DNA from: an uncultured Deferribacteres bacterium
Lineage (GTDB): Bacteria > Zhuqueibacterota > JdFR-76 > DREG01
Assembly (NCBI GenBank): GCA_913009825.1
Contig: CAJVYQ010000028.1
Coordinates: 1 to 62,802, forward strand
DNA length: 62,802 nucleotides
Direction of reading: 5' to 3'
The notes below the pieces were generated by a model, which worked only from the letters and a program-made list of their open reading frames with translations, had not been told where the DNA came from and did not search any database. The number at the start of each line of letters is the position of its first letter. Within the stretch, counting starts at the first letter, position 1. A program made the translations under genes and the position numbers. Shown here piece by piece: positions 43,306-52,486 of this stretch.

Positions 43306-45675
43306 ATGAAAAAACGCCCGTTTGTTTTTTTGCTGGTTCCATTTATAGCCGGTATTTTTGTTGCCGACCGGATAAATTATTCCCTACATTTTCTTGCAAT
43401 CCCGGCCATTGCTTTTTCCGGACTCATCCTGATTTTTATCCTGGCACGCAAATATCCACAGATTGCTTTCTTCATTCTCCTCACATTACTGTTTTTAACG
43501 GGATGGAGCCGGATCCGGTTTCAACAAAAATCATTCAATCAATTCACTATCCGGAACTATCTGAACAAACCGATGCATACAACGGTAACGGTTCGTATTA
43601 AAAATGATCCTGAAATTCTTCATGAAGGCATGCGCGCCGTGGTTTCCGCAGAATCGCTGCAGGTGGGAAACAGGACGATTCCGGTCACCGGCAACATTCT
43701 GCTGCGCTGGCGGCAAAAACAGCCCAAACTGGAAACCGGTGATCTTATTTCCGCCACAGGAACGGGAACAGTTGCCGACGGCGAAAGGAATCCCGGTGAA
43801 TTCAACTATAGGCAATACCTCAAAAGGAGAATGATCTGCGGCATTTTTTATGTGGGCAGAAAAGAAAAAATCAACATCATAAAAAGAAACCCGGCTATTT
43901 CCCTGACCAGCTACTTGTTCACTGCGCCGCGGAATTTCATTGCACACGTCTTTCGACGCTACATAACAAAAGTTGAAAATGCAGCTCTTTTAAAAGGTTT
44001 GATCCTGGGACTGCGCGGGGAGATCACTCCGGAAATCAGAACTGAGTTTGCCAATACAGGCGTGATTCACGTTTTGGCTGTTTCCGGATTGCATGTCGGC
44101 TATGTGACAATTTTTCTGTTGGGACTCGCCTTTCTTTTCCCTCTGCCTTCTTTTTATCGCACGGTTTTTGTCATGCTGGGGCTGCTTTATTATGCGGGTT
44201 TAACCGGCTTCAAACCGCCGGTGGTGCGCGCCGTCATTATGGCCGACCTGTTCTTTTTGGGTGAACTTCTGCAACGCCGGCGTGATGTGTACAATATTTT
44301 GGCCGCAGCAGCTTTTCTGATTCTGTTGTTCAAACCCCAGGCTCTTTTTGATGTGGGTTTTCAACTTTCTTTCACTGCGGTTTTCAGCATCATTTTCCTT
44401 TACTCCAAAGCCTATGCCTATTTTAAGGGAAAAGGCTTTCTGCCTAAAAACAGAATTCTGCATGGAATTTTCCAGCTCTTTCTGGTTTCCATTTCCGCCC
44501 AATTGGGCACACTGCCGCTCACCATTATTTATTTTAGCAGAATCCCCCTTCTCGCCACCTTTGCCAATCTGATTGTTGTGCCGCTGGTGCAGGTGATCGT
44601 CATTCTGGGCTTTGCTCTGATTGCTGTTGCCGCAATCTGGGCCGGACCGGCAACCGTGATCGGCATGATTATTTCTGCCCTGCTCAGTATTCTGACATTT
44701 TTTGTCGGTTCTCTCTCCTCATTGCCTTTTGTCAAATTGGATGTCTCGTTCCTTTCGCCTTTTGTCACGTTATTTATTTTCTCATTTCTTCTGCTTATGC
44801 TGCTGACCATGACAAAACGGCGATACGGCTATACAATCATTCTGCTTTTTCTGCTTGCAGATGTGACGGTATGGTCGTCGGTTTTCAAAATAAATGAACT
44901 ACGTCTGACCTATCTGGACATTGGCCAGGGGGATGCCTGTCTCATTGAACTACCGGACAAGCGGGCATTTTTGATCGATACCGGTCCCCACAGCCAAAAT
45001 TACGACGCCGGTTTCCGTACCATTATTCCCTATCTGAAACGAAGGCATATTTTCAAACTGGACGCAATTTTCATCTCCCACTCCCACAATGATCACTCGG
45101 GCGGATTGTATTCAATTGCACAGCAGATAAAGGTAAAAAAAGTTTACACGGTAAATGTTGCCGCAGAAAAACCAGAAGAAGATTTCGTTGCCTTCTGTGA
45201 TTCCCTTCATTTGCCGGTGCAATTTTTATCAGCCGGTGATATTGTTTCATGTTTCGAACCGCTACAGATCCAGGTTTTATCACCTTTCCGGTTCATGTTA
45301 AAAAAGAATTCCGGTTTTGATGTCAATGAAACATCCCAGGTGCTGCGATTGATTTATGGCCACCATCATTTTTTGTTTTGCGGGGATATGGAAAAACAAA
45401 CGGAAAATGTCCTGTTGCTTTACGATTCCTTCCTTCGAGCCGAAATTCTCAAATCGCCGCACCATGGCAGCAAGACTTCCAGCACGCTGCCTTTTTTACA
45501 AAAGGTGCATCCGAACTGGACGGTTATCTCTGTGGGAAAATGGAACCGGTTTCATCATCCTTCCCGATCCGTTCTGAGGCGATTGAAACAGGAAAGCATA
45601 AAATATATCCGCACCGATGAAAATGGTGCGGTAATTTTTACCAGCGATGGAAATAGGTTGCGGAGGGTGAGGTGA
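43306..45675 (+). CDS. comEC: ComEC/Rec2 DNA-uptake channel protein
   Basis: A 789-residue inner-membrane competence protein that conducts single-stranded DNA into the cytoplasm. The order is three N-terminal helices, a DUF4131/OB-like periplasmic domain (about 90-190), the Competence domain (about 220-480) with the diagnostic VIHVLAVSGLHVGYV and the following helices, then a C-terminal metallo-beta-lactamase-fold domain (about 530-780) with YLDIGQGDACLIELP and the metal motif HSHNDH at 592-597. All expected metal residues are present, so the domain may be an active nuclease. No other competence gene lies nearby. Confidence 0.93.
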   Translation: MKKRPFVFLLVPFIAGIFVADRINYSLHFLAIPAIAFSGLILIFILARKYPQIAFFILLTLLFLTGWSRIRFQQKSFNQFTIRNYLNKPMHTTVTVRIKNDPEILHEGMRAVVSAESLQVGNRTIPVTGNILLRWRQKQPKLETGDLISATGTGTVADGERNPGEFNYRQYLKRRMICGIFYVGRKEKINIIKRNPAISLTSYLFTAPRNFIAHVFRRYITKVENAALLKGLILGLRGEITPEIRTEFANTGVIHVLAVSGLHVGYVTIFLLGLAFLFPLPSFYRTVFVMLGLLYYAGLTGFKPPVVRAVIMADLFFLGELLQRRRDVYNILAAAAFLILLFKPQALFDVGFQLSFTAVFSIIFLYSKAYAYFKGKGFLPKNRILHGIFQLFLVSISAQLGTLPLTIIYFSRIPLLATFANLIVVPLVQVIVILGFALIAVAAIWAGPATVIGMIISALLSILTFFVGSLSSLPFVKLDVSFLSPFVTLFIFSFLLLMLLTMTKRRYGYTIILLFLLADVTVWSSVFKINELRLTYLDIGQGDACLIELPDKRAFLIDTGPHSQNYDAGFRTIIPYLKRRHIFKLDAIFISHSHNDHSGGLYSIAQQIKVKKVYTVNVAAEKPEEDFVAFCDSLHLPVQFLSAGDIVSCFEPLQIQVLSPFRFMLKKNSGFDVNETSQVLRLIYGHHHFLFCGDMEKQTENVLLLYDSFLRAEILKSPHHGSKTSSTLPFLQKVHPNWTVISVGKWNRFHHPSRSVLRRLKQESIKYIRTDENGAVIFTSDGNRLRRVR

Positions 45676-45688
45676 AAATGGAATGTAG

Positions 45689-45815
45689 CCCGCCCCGCCT
45701 CGTGGTAAACCACGGGGCTAAGAATAGAAAGGACGCTAAAGCGCCCTATGGGGGATAGCGCCATTTATGGCGCTTGCTCATTTGAGCCTGGTGGTTCACC
45801 ACCAAGCGGACGGGG
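45689..45815. repeat. Multi-hairpin repeat unit upstream of the Y1 transposase
   Basis: A single copy of the unit that follows the transposase in tandem. In order it contains CGTGGTAAACCACG, GGACGCTAAAGCGCCCTATG, AGCGCCATTTATGGCGCT and TGGTGGTTCACCACC, with CCCGCC near the left end and GCGGACGGGG at the right end. It lies between comEC and the transposase start, so transposase and repeats are flanked on both sides. Confidence 0.85.
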
Positions 45816-45845
45816 AAATTTTTTCAGTATAATATTCACAAAAAA

Positions 45846-46316
45846 ATGTCGGAGGTAATTGTGGCATATTGGCGTTTACATTACCATGCTGTTTGGACAT
45901 GTAAGAACCGACAACCGCTCATCACCACAGAAATTGAGGCATCTTTGCACAAATATTTACGCAATAAGGGAGCAGAATTCGGCGGAATTATGCATGCTGT
46001 TGGCGGTATCGAAAATCATGTTCATATCGTTTTTTCACTACCTCCCAAAATTTCAATCGCTGATTTTATTGGGAAATTAAAGGGTGCAAGTTCCCATTTT
46101 GTAACTCACATTTTACAAAATCAGTCTGAATTCGATTGGCAACGGGGTTATGGCGTATTTTCCTTTAATGATGGAGCAATGACAAAAATAATCGCCTATG
46201 CATTAAATCAGAAAGAACATCACCATAAAAATACAATTCGGGCTTCCTTTGAAAAATGGAGCGAAGAGGATGACGGTGTGTGTGTCTATCGGGATGAAAA
46301 CTCCGCTCCGTGGTAA
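45846..46316 (+). CDS. Y1 (HUH) transposase, IS200/RAYT-like
   Basis: A single-strand-DNA transposase of 156 residues. The HUH motif is His58-Val-His60 (ENHVHIVFS), the catalytic tyrosine is Tyr118 in IIAYALNQKEHH, and the N-terminal strand LHYHAVWTCKNRQPLI is typical of IS200/IS605 TnpA. Its position between multi-hairpin repeats, one copy upstream and seven downstream, resembles the REP-associated RAYT arrangement, in which the enzyme recognises hairpin ends. The stop codon TAA lies inside the loop of the first downstream CGTGGTAAACCACG, so the last four codons (SAPW) come from the repeat. The active-site residues are intact. No TnpB partner is present. Confidence 0.9.
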   Translation: MSEVIVAYWRLHYHAVWTCKNRQPLITTEIEASLHKYLRNKGAEFGGIMHAVGGIENHVHIVFSLPPKISIADFIGKLKGASSHFVTHILQNQSEFDWQRGYGVFSFNDGAMTKIIAYALNQKEHHHKNTIRASFEKWSEEDDGVCVYRDENSAPW

Positions 46317-47341
46317 ACCACGAGGCTAAGAATAGAAAGGACGCCAAAGCGCCCTGCGAGGGATAGCGCCATTTATGGCGCTTGCTCATTTGAACCTGGT
46401 GGTTCACCACCTGGCGGACGGGGGAAATTAAAATAACGTTTGAAATTTTAGCCTGCCCGCCCCGTGGTAAACCACGAGGCTAAGAATAGGAAGGACGCTA
46501 AAGCGCCCTATGGGGGATAGCGCCATTTATAGCGCTTGCTCATTTGAACCTGGTGGTTCACCACCTGGCGGACGGGGGAATTTAAAATAACGTTTGAAAT
46601 TTTAGCCTGCCCGCTCCGTGGTAAACCACGAGGCTAAGAATAGGAAGGACGCTAAAGCGCCCTATGTGGGATAGCGCCATTTATAGCGCTTGCTCATTTG
46701 AGCCTGGTGGTTCACCACCTGGCGGACGGGGGAAATTAAAATAACGTTTGAAATTTTAGCCTGCCCGCTCCGTGGTAAACCACGAGGCTAAGAATAGAAG
46801 GACGCTAAAGCGCCCTGTGGGGGATAGCGCCATTTATGGCGCTTGCTCATTTGAGCCTGGCGGTTCACCACCTGGCGGACGGGGGAATTTAAAAATAACG
46901 TTTGAAATTTTACCCTGCCCGCCCCGTGGTAAACCACGAGGCTAAGAATAGGAAGGACGCTAAAGCGCCCTATGGGGGATAGCGCCATTTATGGCGCTTG
47001 CTCATTTGAGCCTGGCGGTTCACCACCTGGCGGACGGGGGAAATCAAAATAACGTTTGAAATTTTACCCTACCCGCTCCGTGGTAAACCACGAGGCTAAA
47101 AATAGAAGGACGCTAAAGCGCCCTATGGGGGATAGCGCCATTTATGGCGCTTGCTCATTTGAGCATGGTGGTTCACCACCAAGCGGACGGGAGAATTTAA
47201 AATAACGTTTGAAATTTTACCCTGCCCGCCCCGTGGTAAACCACGAGGCTAAAAATAGAAAGGACGCTAAAGCGCCCTATGGGGGATAGCGCCATTTATG
47301 GCGCTTGCTCATTTGAGCCTGGCGGTTCACCACCAGGCGGA
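46301..47341. repeat. Tandem array of seven 154-bp multi-hairpin units
   Basis: The marker GTGGTAAACCAC occurs at 46310, 46464, 46618, 46772, 46926, 47080 and 47233: five intervals of 154, one intervening 154 and a last of 153. Each unit has four short palindromes (CGTGGTAAACCACG; GCTAAAGC within GGACGCTAAAGCGCCC; AGCGCCATTTATGGCGCT; TGGTTCACCA-type) and an AT-rich spacer (GAAATTAAAATAACGTTTG). Units 2 and 3 share a TTATAGCGCT variant, so some arose by duplication inside the array. It is not a CRISPR: units are long, palindromic and adjacent, with no unique spacers. Confidence 0.92.
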
Positions 47342-47413
47342 CTCCCCACAACAGACCTATTTGCAATTTTTTGGATTTTCAGTAAGAATTTGTTGAATAA
47401 TTACAAAAAAACC

Positions 47414-47431
47414 TTACTTTAAATAAAGTAA
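47414..47431. promoter_or_regulatory. Palindrome upstream of pckA, possible operator
   Basis: TTACTTTA-AA-TAAAGTAA: 8-bp perfect half-sites with a 2-bp centre, 78 bp before the pckA start, between the end of the repeat array and the gene. It has the size of a dimeric regulator site. It is a sequence observation only. Confidence 0.35.
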
Positions 47432-47509
47432 TCATTTTCAAAAACAACTCCGATAAATATTTCAACAGGCTATTGAATAGAATCACATTTTAAACAGGGA
47501 GGTTTAGAC

Positions 47510-49114
47510 ATGCAGTACAAAACAAAGCCACATTCTCAATTTGGTTTGGAGAATCACGGGATTCAAAACGTAAATATGGTGTATTGGAATCTCTCCACGG
47601 CTGCACTTATCGAGGAAGCCATTCGCCGGCGTGAGGGACATCTTGCTCATTTGGGTCCACTAATTGTACGAACGGGTCAGTACACCGGTCGCGCTGCCAA
47701 AGATAAATTCATAGTCCGTGAGCCTACCAGTCAGGACAAAGTATGGTGGGGAGATGTAAACAACGCCATGGAGCCGGAAAAATTTGAAGCCCTTCACCAA
47801 AGACTGCTTGCCTACTGGCAGGGCCGGGATATTTTTGTGCAGGATTGTTTTGCCGGCGCTGATCCCAATTATCAATTGCCCATCCGGGTGGTTACCGAAA
47901 CGGCCTGGCACAACATGTTTGTACGGAACATGTTCATTCAAGCTGAGTGGGAACAACTCGCGAATCATGTTCCCCTGTTCACCGTCCTTCATGCTCCTAA
48001 TTTCCAGGCCATACCCAGCGTGGACGGCACCCGCTCGGAAGTTTTTGTTGTTTTAAATTTCGGCAAAAAGCTAGTACTGATTGGCGGTACCCAATATGCC
48101 GGTGAAATAAAAAAATCGATTTTTACCGCATTAAACTATATGCTGCCCCAGAAAGATGTCCTTTCTATGCACTGCTCGGCAAACACCGGGAAGAATGGAG
48201 ATACGGCTATCTTTTTCGGCCTCTCCGGCACGGGGAAAACCACTCTGTCAACGGAACCAACGCGGACGCTTATCGGCGACGACGAACATGGCTGGAGCAC
48301 AAAGGGGATATTCAACATTGAAGGCGGATGCTACGCAAAAGTTATCAACCTTTCTGCGGAAGCGGAGCCGGAAATTTATCAAACCACGCGCAGATTCGGT
48401 TCTATACTGGAAAACGTCGGTTTTGACAATGTAACCGGTCGAATCGATCTAAACGACAATTCACTTACAGAAAATACCCGCGCCGCGTATCCAATCAGTC
48501 ACATCGTTTCCGCTACCCGGGAGGGAACCGGCGGCCATCCGAAAAATATCATCATGCTGACCGCCGATGCTTTTGGCGTGCTGCCGCCCATTGCCAGGCT
48601 CACATCGGCTCAGGCGGTTTATCATTTCCTTTCCGGCTATACGGCCAAAGTGGCCGGAACGGAAAAGGGAATCACGGAACCGGAGGCAACCTTTAGTGCT
48701 TGTTTCGGCGCGCCGTTTATGGTTCTTTCACCAACAGTTTACGCAAAGATGCTCGGCGAGAAGATTGAAAGACATCATGTTGCTGTCTGGCTGGTGAACA
48801 CAGGCTGGAGCGGCGGGGCCTACGGCGTTGGCAACAGGATGAAAATCGCTTACACCCGCGCCATGATTCATGCGGCATTGAACGGCGCATTGGCAAACGT
48901 TCCCACAAATCCCGATCCTAATTTCAACGTTTCCGTACCGGTATCCTGTCCCGGTGTTCCGGCTGAAGTATTGAACCCGCGTAATACCTGGGCGGATAAA
49001 GCAGCTTACGATCGACAAGCAAAGAAATTAGCGGCTATGTTTGTGGAGAATTTTAAAATATTTACATCGGAAGTAAGCGAGGACGTGCACGCAGCGGGAC
49101 CAAAAGCAGGATAA
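47510..49114 (+). CDS. pckA: Phosphoenolpyruvate carboxykinase (ATP)
   Basis: Converts oxaloacetate and ATP to PEP, the entry to gluconeogenesis, or runs in reverse in some anaerobes to fix CO2 and make ATP. The 534 residues match the ATP-dependent family. The kinase-1a P-loop GLSGTGKT spans 237-244 (Lys243). The metal/kinase-2 stretch IGDDEHGW follows at about 260-267. The ATP-class signature YPISHIVSATREGTGGHPKN precedes the adenine-binding region (GYTAKVAGTEKG). It opens a run of four central-carbon genes on the plus strand; pckA and the next gene are only 44 bp apart. Confidence 0.96.
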   Translation: MQYKTKPHSQFGLENHGIQNVNMVYWNLSTAALIEEAIRRREGHLAHLGPLIVRTGQYTGRAAKDKFIVREPTSQDKVWWGDVNNAMEPEKFEALHQRLLAYWQGRDIFVQDCFAGADPNYQLPIRVVTETAWHNMFVRNMFIQAEWEQLANHVPLFTVLHAPNFQAIPSVDGTRSEVFVVLNFGKKLVLIGGTQYAGEIKKSIFTALNYMLPQKDVLSMHCSANTGKNGDTAIFFGLSGTGKTTLSTEPTRTLIGDDEHGWSTKGIFNIEGGCYAKVINLSAEAEPEIYQTTRRFGSILENVGFDNVTGRIDLNDNSLTENTRAAYPISHIVSATREGTGGHPKNIIMLTADAFGVLPPIARLTSAQAVYHFLSGYTAKVAGTEKGITEPEATFSACFGAPFMVLSPTVYAKMLGEKIERHHVAVWLVNTGWSGGAYGVGNRMKIAYTRAMIHAALNGALANVPTNPDPNFNVSVPVSCPGVPAEVLNPRNTWADKAAYDRQAKKLAAMFVENFKIFTSEVSEDVHAAGPKAG

Positions 49115-49158
49115 TAACTTTTTGTAATCCCGGATTCTCATTTTTTAAAGCACCTGCT

Positions 49159-50523
49159 ATGCCGGAGAAAAAAACAATGAAAAGCTTAATCGAACGGGTG
49201 AAAGAGACGCCCGAGGAATTTGATTTTTCAATTGAAGATTTGGGTGAATGCACCATCGAATCGCCGCTTGAGCATTGCCAGTTTAGTGAAGATTCGGAAC
49301 ATATCTCCTTCTTTTCAGATGCTGGGGCCATCGAGAAAATGGTAAAATCGGGGAAGAAGATTCCCGCGCTTCAAAAGGCGGGTCCGAGACACAAAATATT
49401 TCACGACCCGGCCTGGACCCGTGTGGCAATTGTAACCTGTGGCGGCCTTTGTCCCGGTTTAAACGATGTTATTCGTGGTCTCGTCATGGTGCTGCATTTC
49501 GGTTATAGTGTAAAAAATATCTTTGGCATCCGCTACGGCTACCGTGGCCTTAACGCGGAATACAGTCTTTCGCCAATCATTCTCACCCCGGAATTGGTGG
49601 ATACTATTCACGAAGACGGCGGCACCATCCTGGGATCGTCACGGGGTCATCAGGATATTTCGATGATGGTAGACACTCTGCAAAGATTAAACATCAACAT
49701 TTTGTTCACCATCGGCGGCGACGGCACTTTAAAAGGCGCACAAAAGATTGCCGGGGAAGTAAAAAAGAGAAAGCAGAAAATAAGTATTATCGGCGTTCCC
49801 AAAACCATCGATAACGACCTGAATTTTATCGAGAAATCTTTCGGCTTTGAGAGTGCTATCTATGCCTCTTTCGATACCATCACCTGCGCGCACAACGAAG
49901 CAAACGGCGCCTACAATGGTATCGGCCTGGTAAAACTGATGGGACGTGATTCAGGATTTATCGCCGCATATGCTTCCATTGCTAATCCGGTAGTCAATTT
50001 TTGTCTTATTCCCGAGGTAAAATTCGCACTGGAAGGAAAACACGGTCTGTTTAAAGCGCTGGAACGAAGATTAGCCGACAAGAAAAAACATACGATTATC
50101 GTGGTTGCCGAGGGTGCCGGACAGGACCTGTTTAAAGATTTGCCGGTCATCAAAGATGATTCCGGAAACATCACTAAATATGACATCGGAATTTATCTGA
50201 AAAACAGCATTATCGAACATTTTCAAAGGCATAAAAAAGAGGTCGGTGTAAAATATTTCGATCCCAGTTATTCAATCCGCAGCGTGGCTGCTGAGGGAAC
50301 CGATGCTATTTTCTGTTTGAGCCTGGCGGAAAATGCGGTTCATGCAGCGATGGCCGGAAAAACCAATACGGTGATCGGTTATTGGAACAGCAATTTCACT
50401 CATGTGCCGATCCAATTGGCCACAATCGAACGGAAGAAAGTGAATACAAAAGGCTCCCTGTGGAGGACCGTGCTGATGACCACCGGCCAAAATGACTACT
50501 TCTTTGGCGAAGACTCAGTTTAA
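49159..50523 (+). CDS. 6-phosphofructokinase, predicted ATP-dependent
   Basis: Phosphorylates fructose-6-phosphate. At 454 residues it belongs to the long plant/trypanosome-like subgroup, with about 85 extra N-terminal residues. Glycine-rich VTCGGLCPGLNDVIRG is at 92-107. The phosphoryl-donor determinants are GGDGT at 186-190, with Gly189 at the position where PPi enzymes carry Asp, and PKTIDND at 214-220, with Lys215. A Gly at the first site is the established mark of ATP use. F6P contacts are seen in GRDSGFIAAYAS. It follows pckA by 44 bp, likely co-transcribed; a PPi-type paralogue lies 0.6 kb downstream. Confidence 0.9.
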   Translation: MPEKKTMKSLIERVKETPEEFDFSIEDLGECTIESPLEHCQFSEDSEHISFFSDAGAIEKMVKSGKKIPALQKAGPRHKIFHDPAWTRVAIVTCGGLCPGLNDVIRGLVMVLHFGYSVKNIFGIRYGYRGLNAEYSLSPIILTPELVDTIHEDGGTILGSSRGHQDISMMVDTLQRLNINILFTIGGDGTLKGAQKIAGEVKKRKQKISIIGVPKTIDNDLNFIEKSFGFESAIYASFDTITCAHNEANGAYNGIGLVKLMGRDSGFIAAYASIANPVVNFCLIPEVKFALEGKHGLFKALERRLADKKKHTIIVVAEGAGQDLFKDLPVIKDDSGNITKYDIGIYLKNSIIEHFQRHKKEVGVKYFDPSYSIRSVAAEGTDAIFCLSLAENAVHAAMAGKTNTVIGYWNSNFTHVPIQLATIERKKVNTKGSLWRTVLMTTGQNDYFFGEDSV

Positions 50524-51141
50524 ATTCACAGTTTTTCAGTTCAAACAGAAGTTGAATTCCGTCCCAAATAAATACCACAATCTCATGCTTGGGCAGGAAT
50601 TATCTCCCTGCTCGCATGAAAGATAGCACATGCCATCCCGATCTTTTCAAATCCTCTGCGTCTCGATCGTTAAAACAACAACACTCTCAAACGCAGAGAC
50701 GCAGAGAGCACAAAAAAGGCAGATTTTGTTAAAATATTAAAGTTTTACCTGATTTCTATCCTACCATTGTAAAAGTTTTCACTATTTGTATTGATTCTTA
50801 AAAAATAAAATTTTATTTTAGGAATCGAGTGGCTGCTCAGGTATGCTTCATGAATTAGCCGTCATCACGCGCTTCGACTCCGCTTAGCATGGCTATGTTA
50901 GCCGGCCTGAGCCCTCGTCAAGCTCAGTATAAACTCAGTCGAAGGCTTCCCTGTACATCAAACAATGAACATACCTGAATAGTTACGAAATTAATTTTTA
51001 TTCAAGGGTTGTCGATTTCATAGAGAACGGTTTGTAAATCCGCAACGAAAACAATCCGGCACTCTACCGGATTTGACAAAATCATCCCGATATTTTAAGT
51101 ATGATATTTTATAACATTTAACCACGAATGGAGTTTTTGTC
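50524..51141. other. Gap between the two phosphofructokinase genes
   Basis: No gene is seen. A stem CATGC-TTGGGCAGG...CCCTGC-TCGCATG lies at about 50583-50617 without a T-run. CTCTGCGTCTC (50654-50664) pairs exactly with GAGACGCAGAG (50696-50706). The family 1 MITE-like element at 50836-50985 is listed separately. TTGACA at 51073 and TATGAT at 51100 lie before the second gene, but the 21-bp spacing is too long for a standard promoter. Confidence 0.5.
50836..50985. repeat. MITE-like element, family 1, copy between the two PFK genes
   Basis: CTCAGGTATGC (50836-50846) and CATACCTGAATAGTTA (50970-50985) form the ends. The interior shares GCGCTTCGACTCCGCTTAGC and a GGCCGGCCTGAG-type palindromic tract with the copies at 7416 and 23313, in inverted internal order. 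Confidence 0.55.
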
Positions 51142-52344
51142 ATGGCAATGATTAAGAAAAAGAAGGGTATAATCGGCATTCTCACCGGCGGTGGTGACGT
51201 TCCCGGCCTCAATCCGGCGATCCGGGCGATCACCATCCGGGCGTTACGCGAAGGTTATCAGGTTATCGGCCTGCGCCGCGGTTGGGCAGGCATCACCGAA
51301 ATCATTCGGGATAAAAAGGCAGACAACAGTGAACATTTCATGATTCTCACGGAAGAGATTGTCAACAGAGCAGGCAGAACCGGCGGTACTTTTTTGCACA
51401 CTTCCAGAACTCGTCCCAGCCACATGGCCAAAGCGGATGTACCCAAACATCTTCAGGATAAATATAATGATGATATGAATGACATTACCCGGGAAGTGAT
51501 TAAAAATTTGGATTTTCTCGGCATAGATTATTTAATCCCCATCGGCGGAGACGACACGCTGAGTTACGGCGTGCGGTTATATCATGAAGGGGTGAAAGTG
51601 GTCGCCATGCCAAAAACCATGGATAACGATGTCCCGGGCACCGATTACTGTATCGGCTTTAGTACCTGCGTCACCAGAACGATCATGATGACACATAATC
51701 TGCGTACCATCGCCGGTTCCCATGAAAGAATTCTGGTGCTGGAAGTATTCGGCCGGTATGCCGGTTTTACTGCCATGCTGCCCACTATGGCCGGCGCGGC
51801 CAACCGTTGCGTTATTCCGGAATATAAATTTGAAATAGATAAATTGGCAGAACTGTTGGTTCAGGACCGCTATAAAAATCCCAGCAAATATTCGGTAGTG
51901 CTGGTTTCGGAAGGCGCCTTGTTTAAAGGCGGAGAGATGGTGTTCCAGGACAGTGAAAAAGACGCTTACGGCCATGCAAAACTTGGCGGTATCGGCGATC
52001 TGGTTTCGGCGGAATTAAAAATCCGAACCGCAAAATTTAATCACGGTAAAGAAGTCAATGTGATCAACCAGAAATTAGGTTATCTGGTACGCGGCGGCGA
52101 TCCGGACGCCATCGATTCCATTGTGCCCATGGCGTACGGCAACCTGGCCCTGGATTTGATCCTGAAGGGAATTCACGGCCGGCTGGTTGTCCTGAAAAAC
52201 GGTCGTTACGATGACATGCCCATCGATGTGGTAACCAGCACCAAAAAAGTGGTGGATGTGAAAAAGCATTATAATACGGACCGGCTGCGTCCTTTCTACA
52301 AAAGCTTTGAAACAAAACCGCTTTTCATCATGACCAGCGAATGA
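51142..52344 (+). CDS. 6-phosphofructokinase, predicted pyrophosphate-dependent
   Basis: A 400-residue PFK. ILTGGGDVPGLNPAIRA is the glycine-rich N-terminus. GGDD at 135-138 has Asp138 where ATP enzymes have Gly, and PKTMDND at 157-163 has Lys158. The Asp/Lys pair is the established fingerprint of PPi-using enzymes, which act reversibly in glycolysis and gluconeogenesis. The F6P loop (FGRYAGFTAM) and the C-terminal GYLVRGGDPDAIDS are intact. Donor specificity is inferred from residues alone. It lies 618 bp after the ATP-type gene, probably with its own promoter. Confidence 0.9.
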   Translation: MAMIKKKKGIIGILTGGGDVPGLNPAIRAITIRALREGYQVIGLRRGWAGITEIIRDKKADNSEHFMILTEEIVNRAGRTGGTFLHTSRTRPSHMAKADVPKHLQDKYNDDMNDITREVIKNLDFLGIDYLIPIGGDDTLSYGVRLYHEGVKVVAMPKTMDNDVPGTDYCIGFSTCVTRTIMMTHNLRTIAGSHERILVLEVFGRYAGFTAMLPTMAGAANRCVIPEYKFEIDKLAELLVQDRYKNPSKYSVVLVSEGALFKGGEMVFQDSEKDAYGHAKLGGIGDLVSAELKIRTAKFNHGKEVNVINQKLGYLVRGGDPDAIDSIVPMAYGNLALDLILKGIHGRLVVLKNGRYDDMPIDVVTSTKKVVDVKKHYNTDRLRPFYKSFETKPLFIMTSE

Positions 52345-52486
52345 GTTTGAGCATGGCTCGTTATACATTATTTTAGCGTATATGTATAGTTGACCGAAAG
52401 AGTAATGAAGATACGAAAAAACATAGCTTAAGACGTAGCGCCCTTTGCGGCGGGAAGATCATTGATAACAGGAAAGGATGTACACA

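Noticed and set aside
46301-47341. The array as a CRISPR locus
   Set aside because: Units are 154 bp, repeat end to end including the spacer-like AT-rich part, and contain several palindromes; there are no unique spacers and no cas genes.
51073-51105. TTGACA...TATGAT as the promoter of the PPi-PFK gene
   Set aside because: The spacing is 21 bp, outside the usual 16-18; not listed as a feature.
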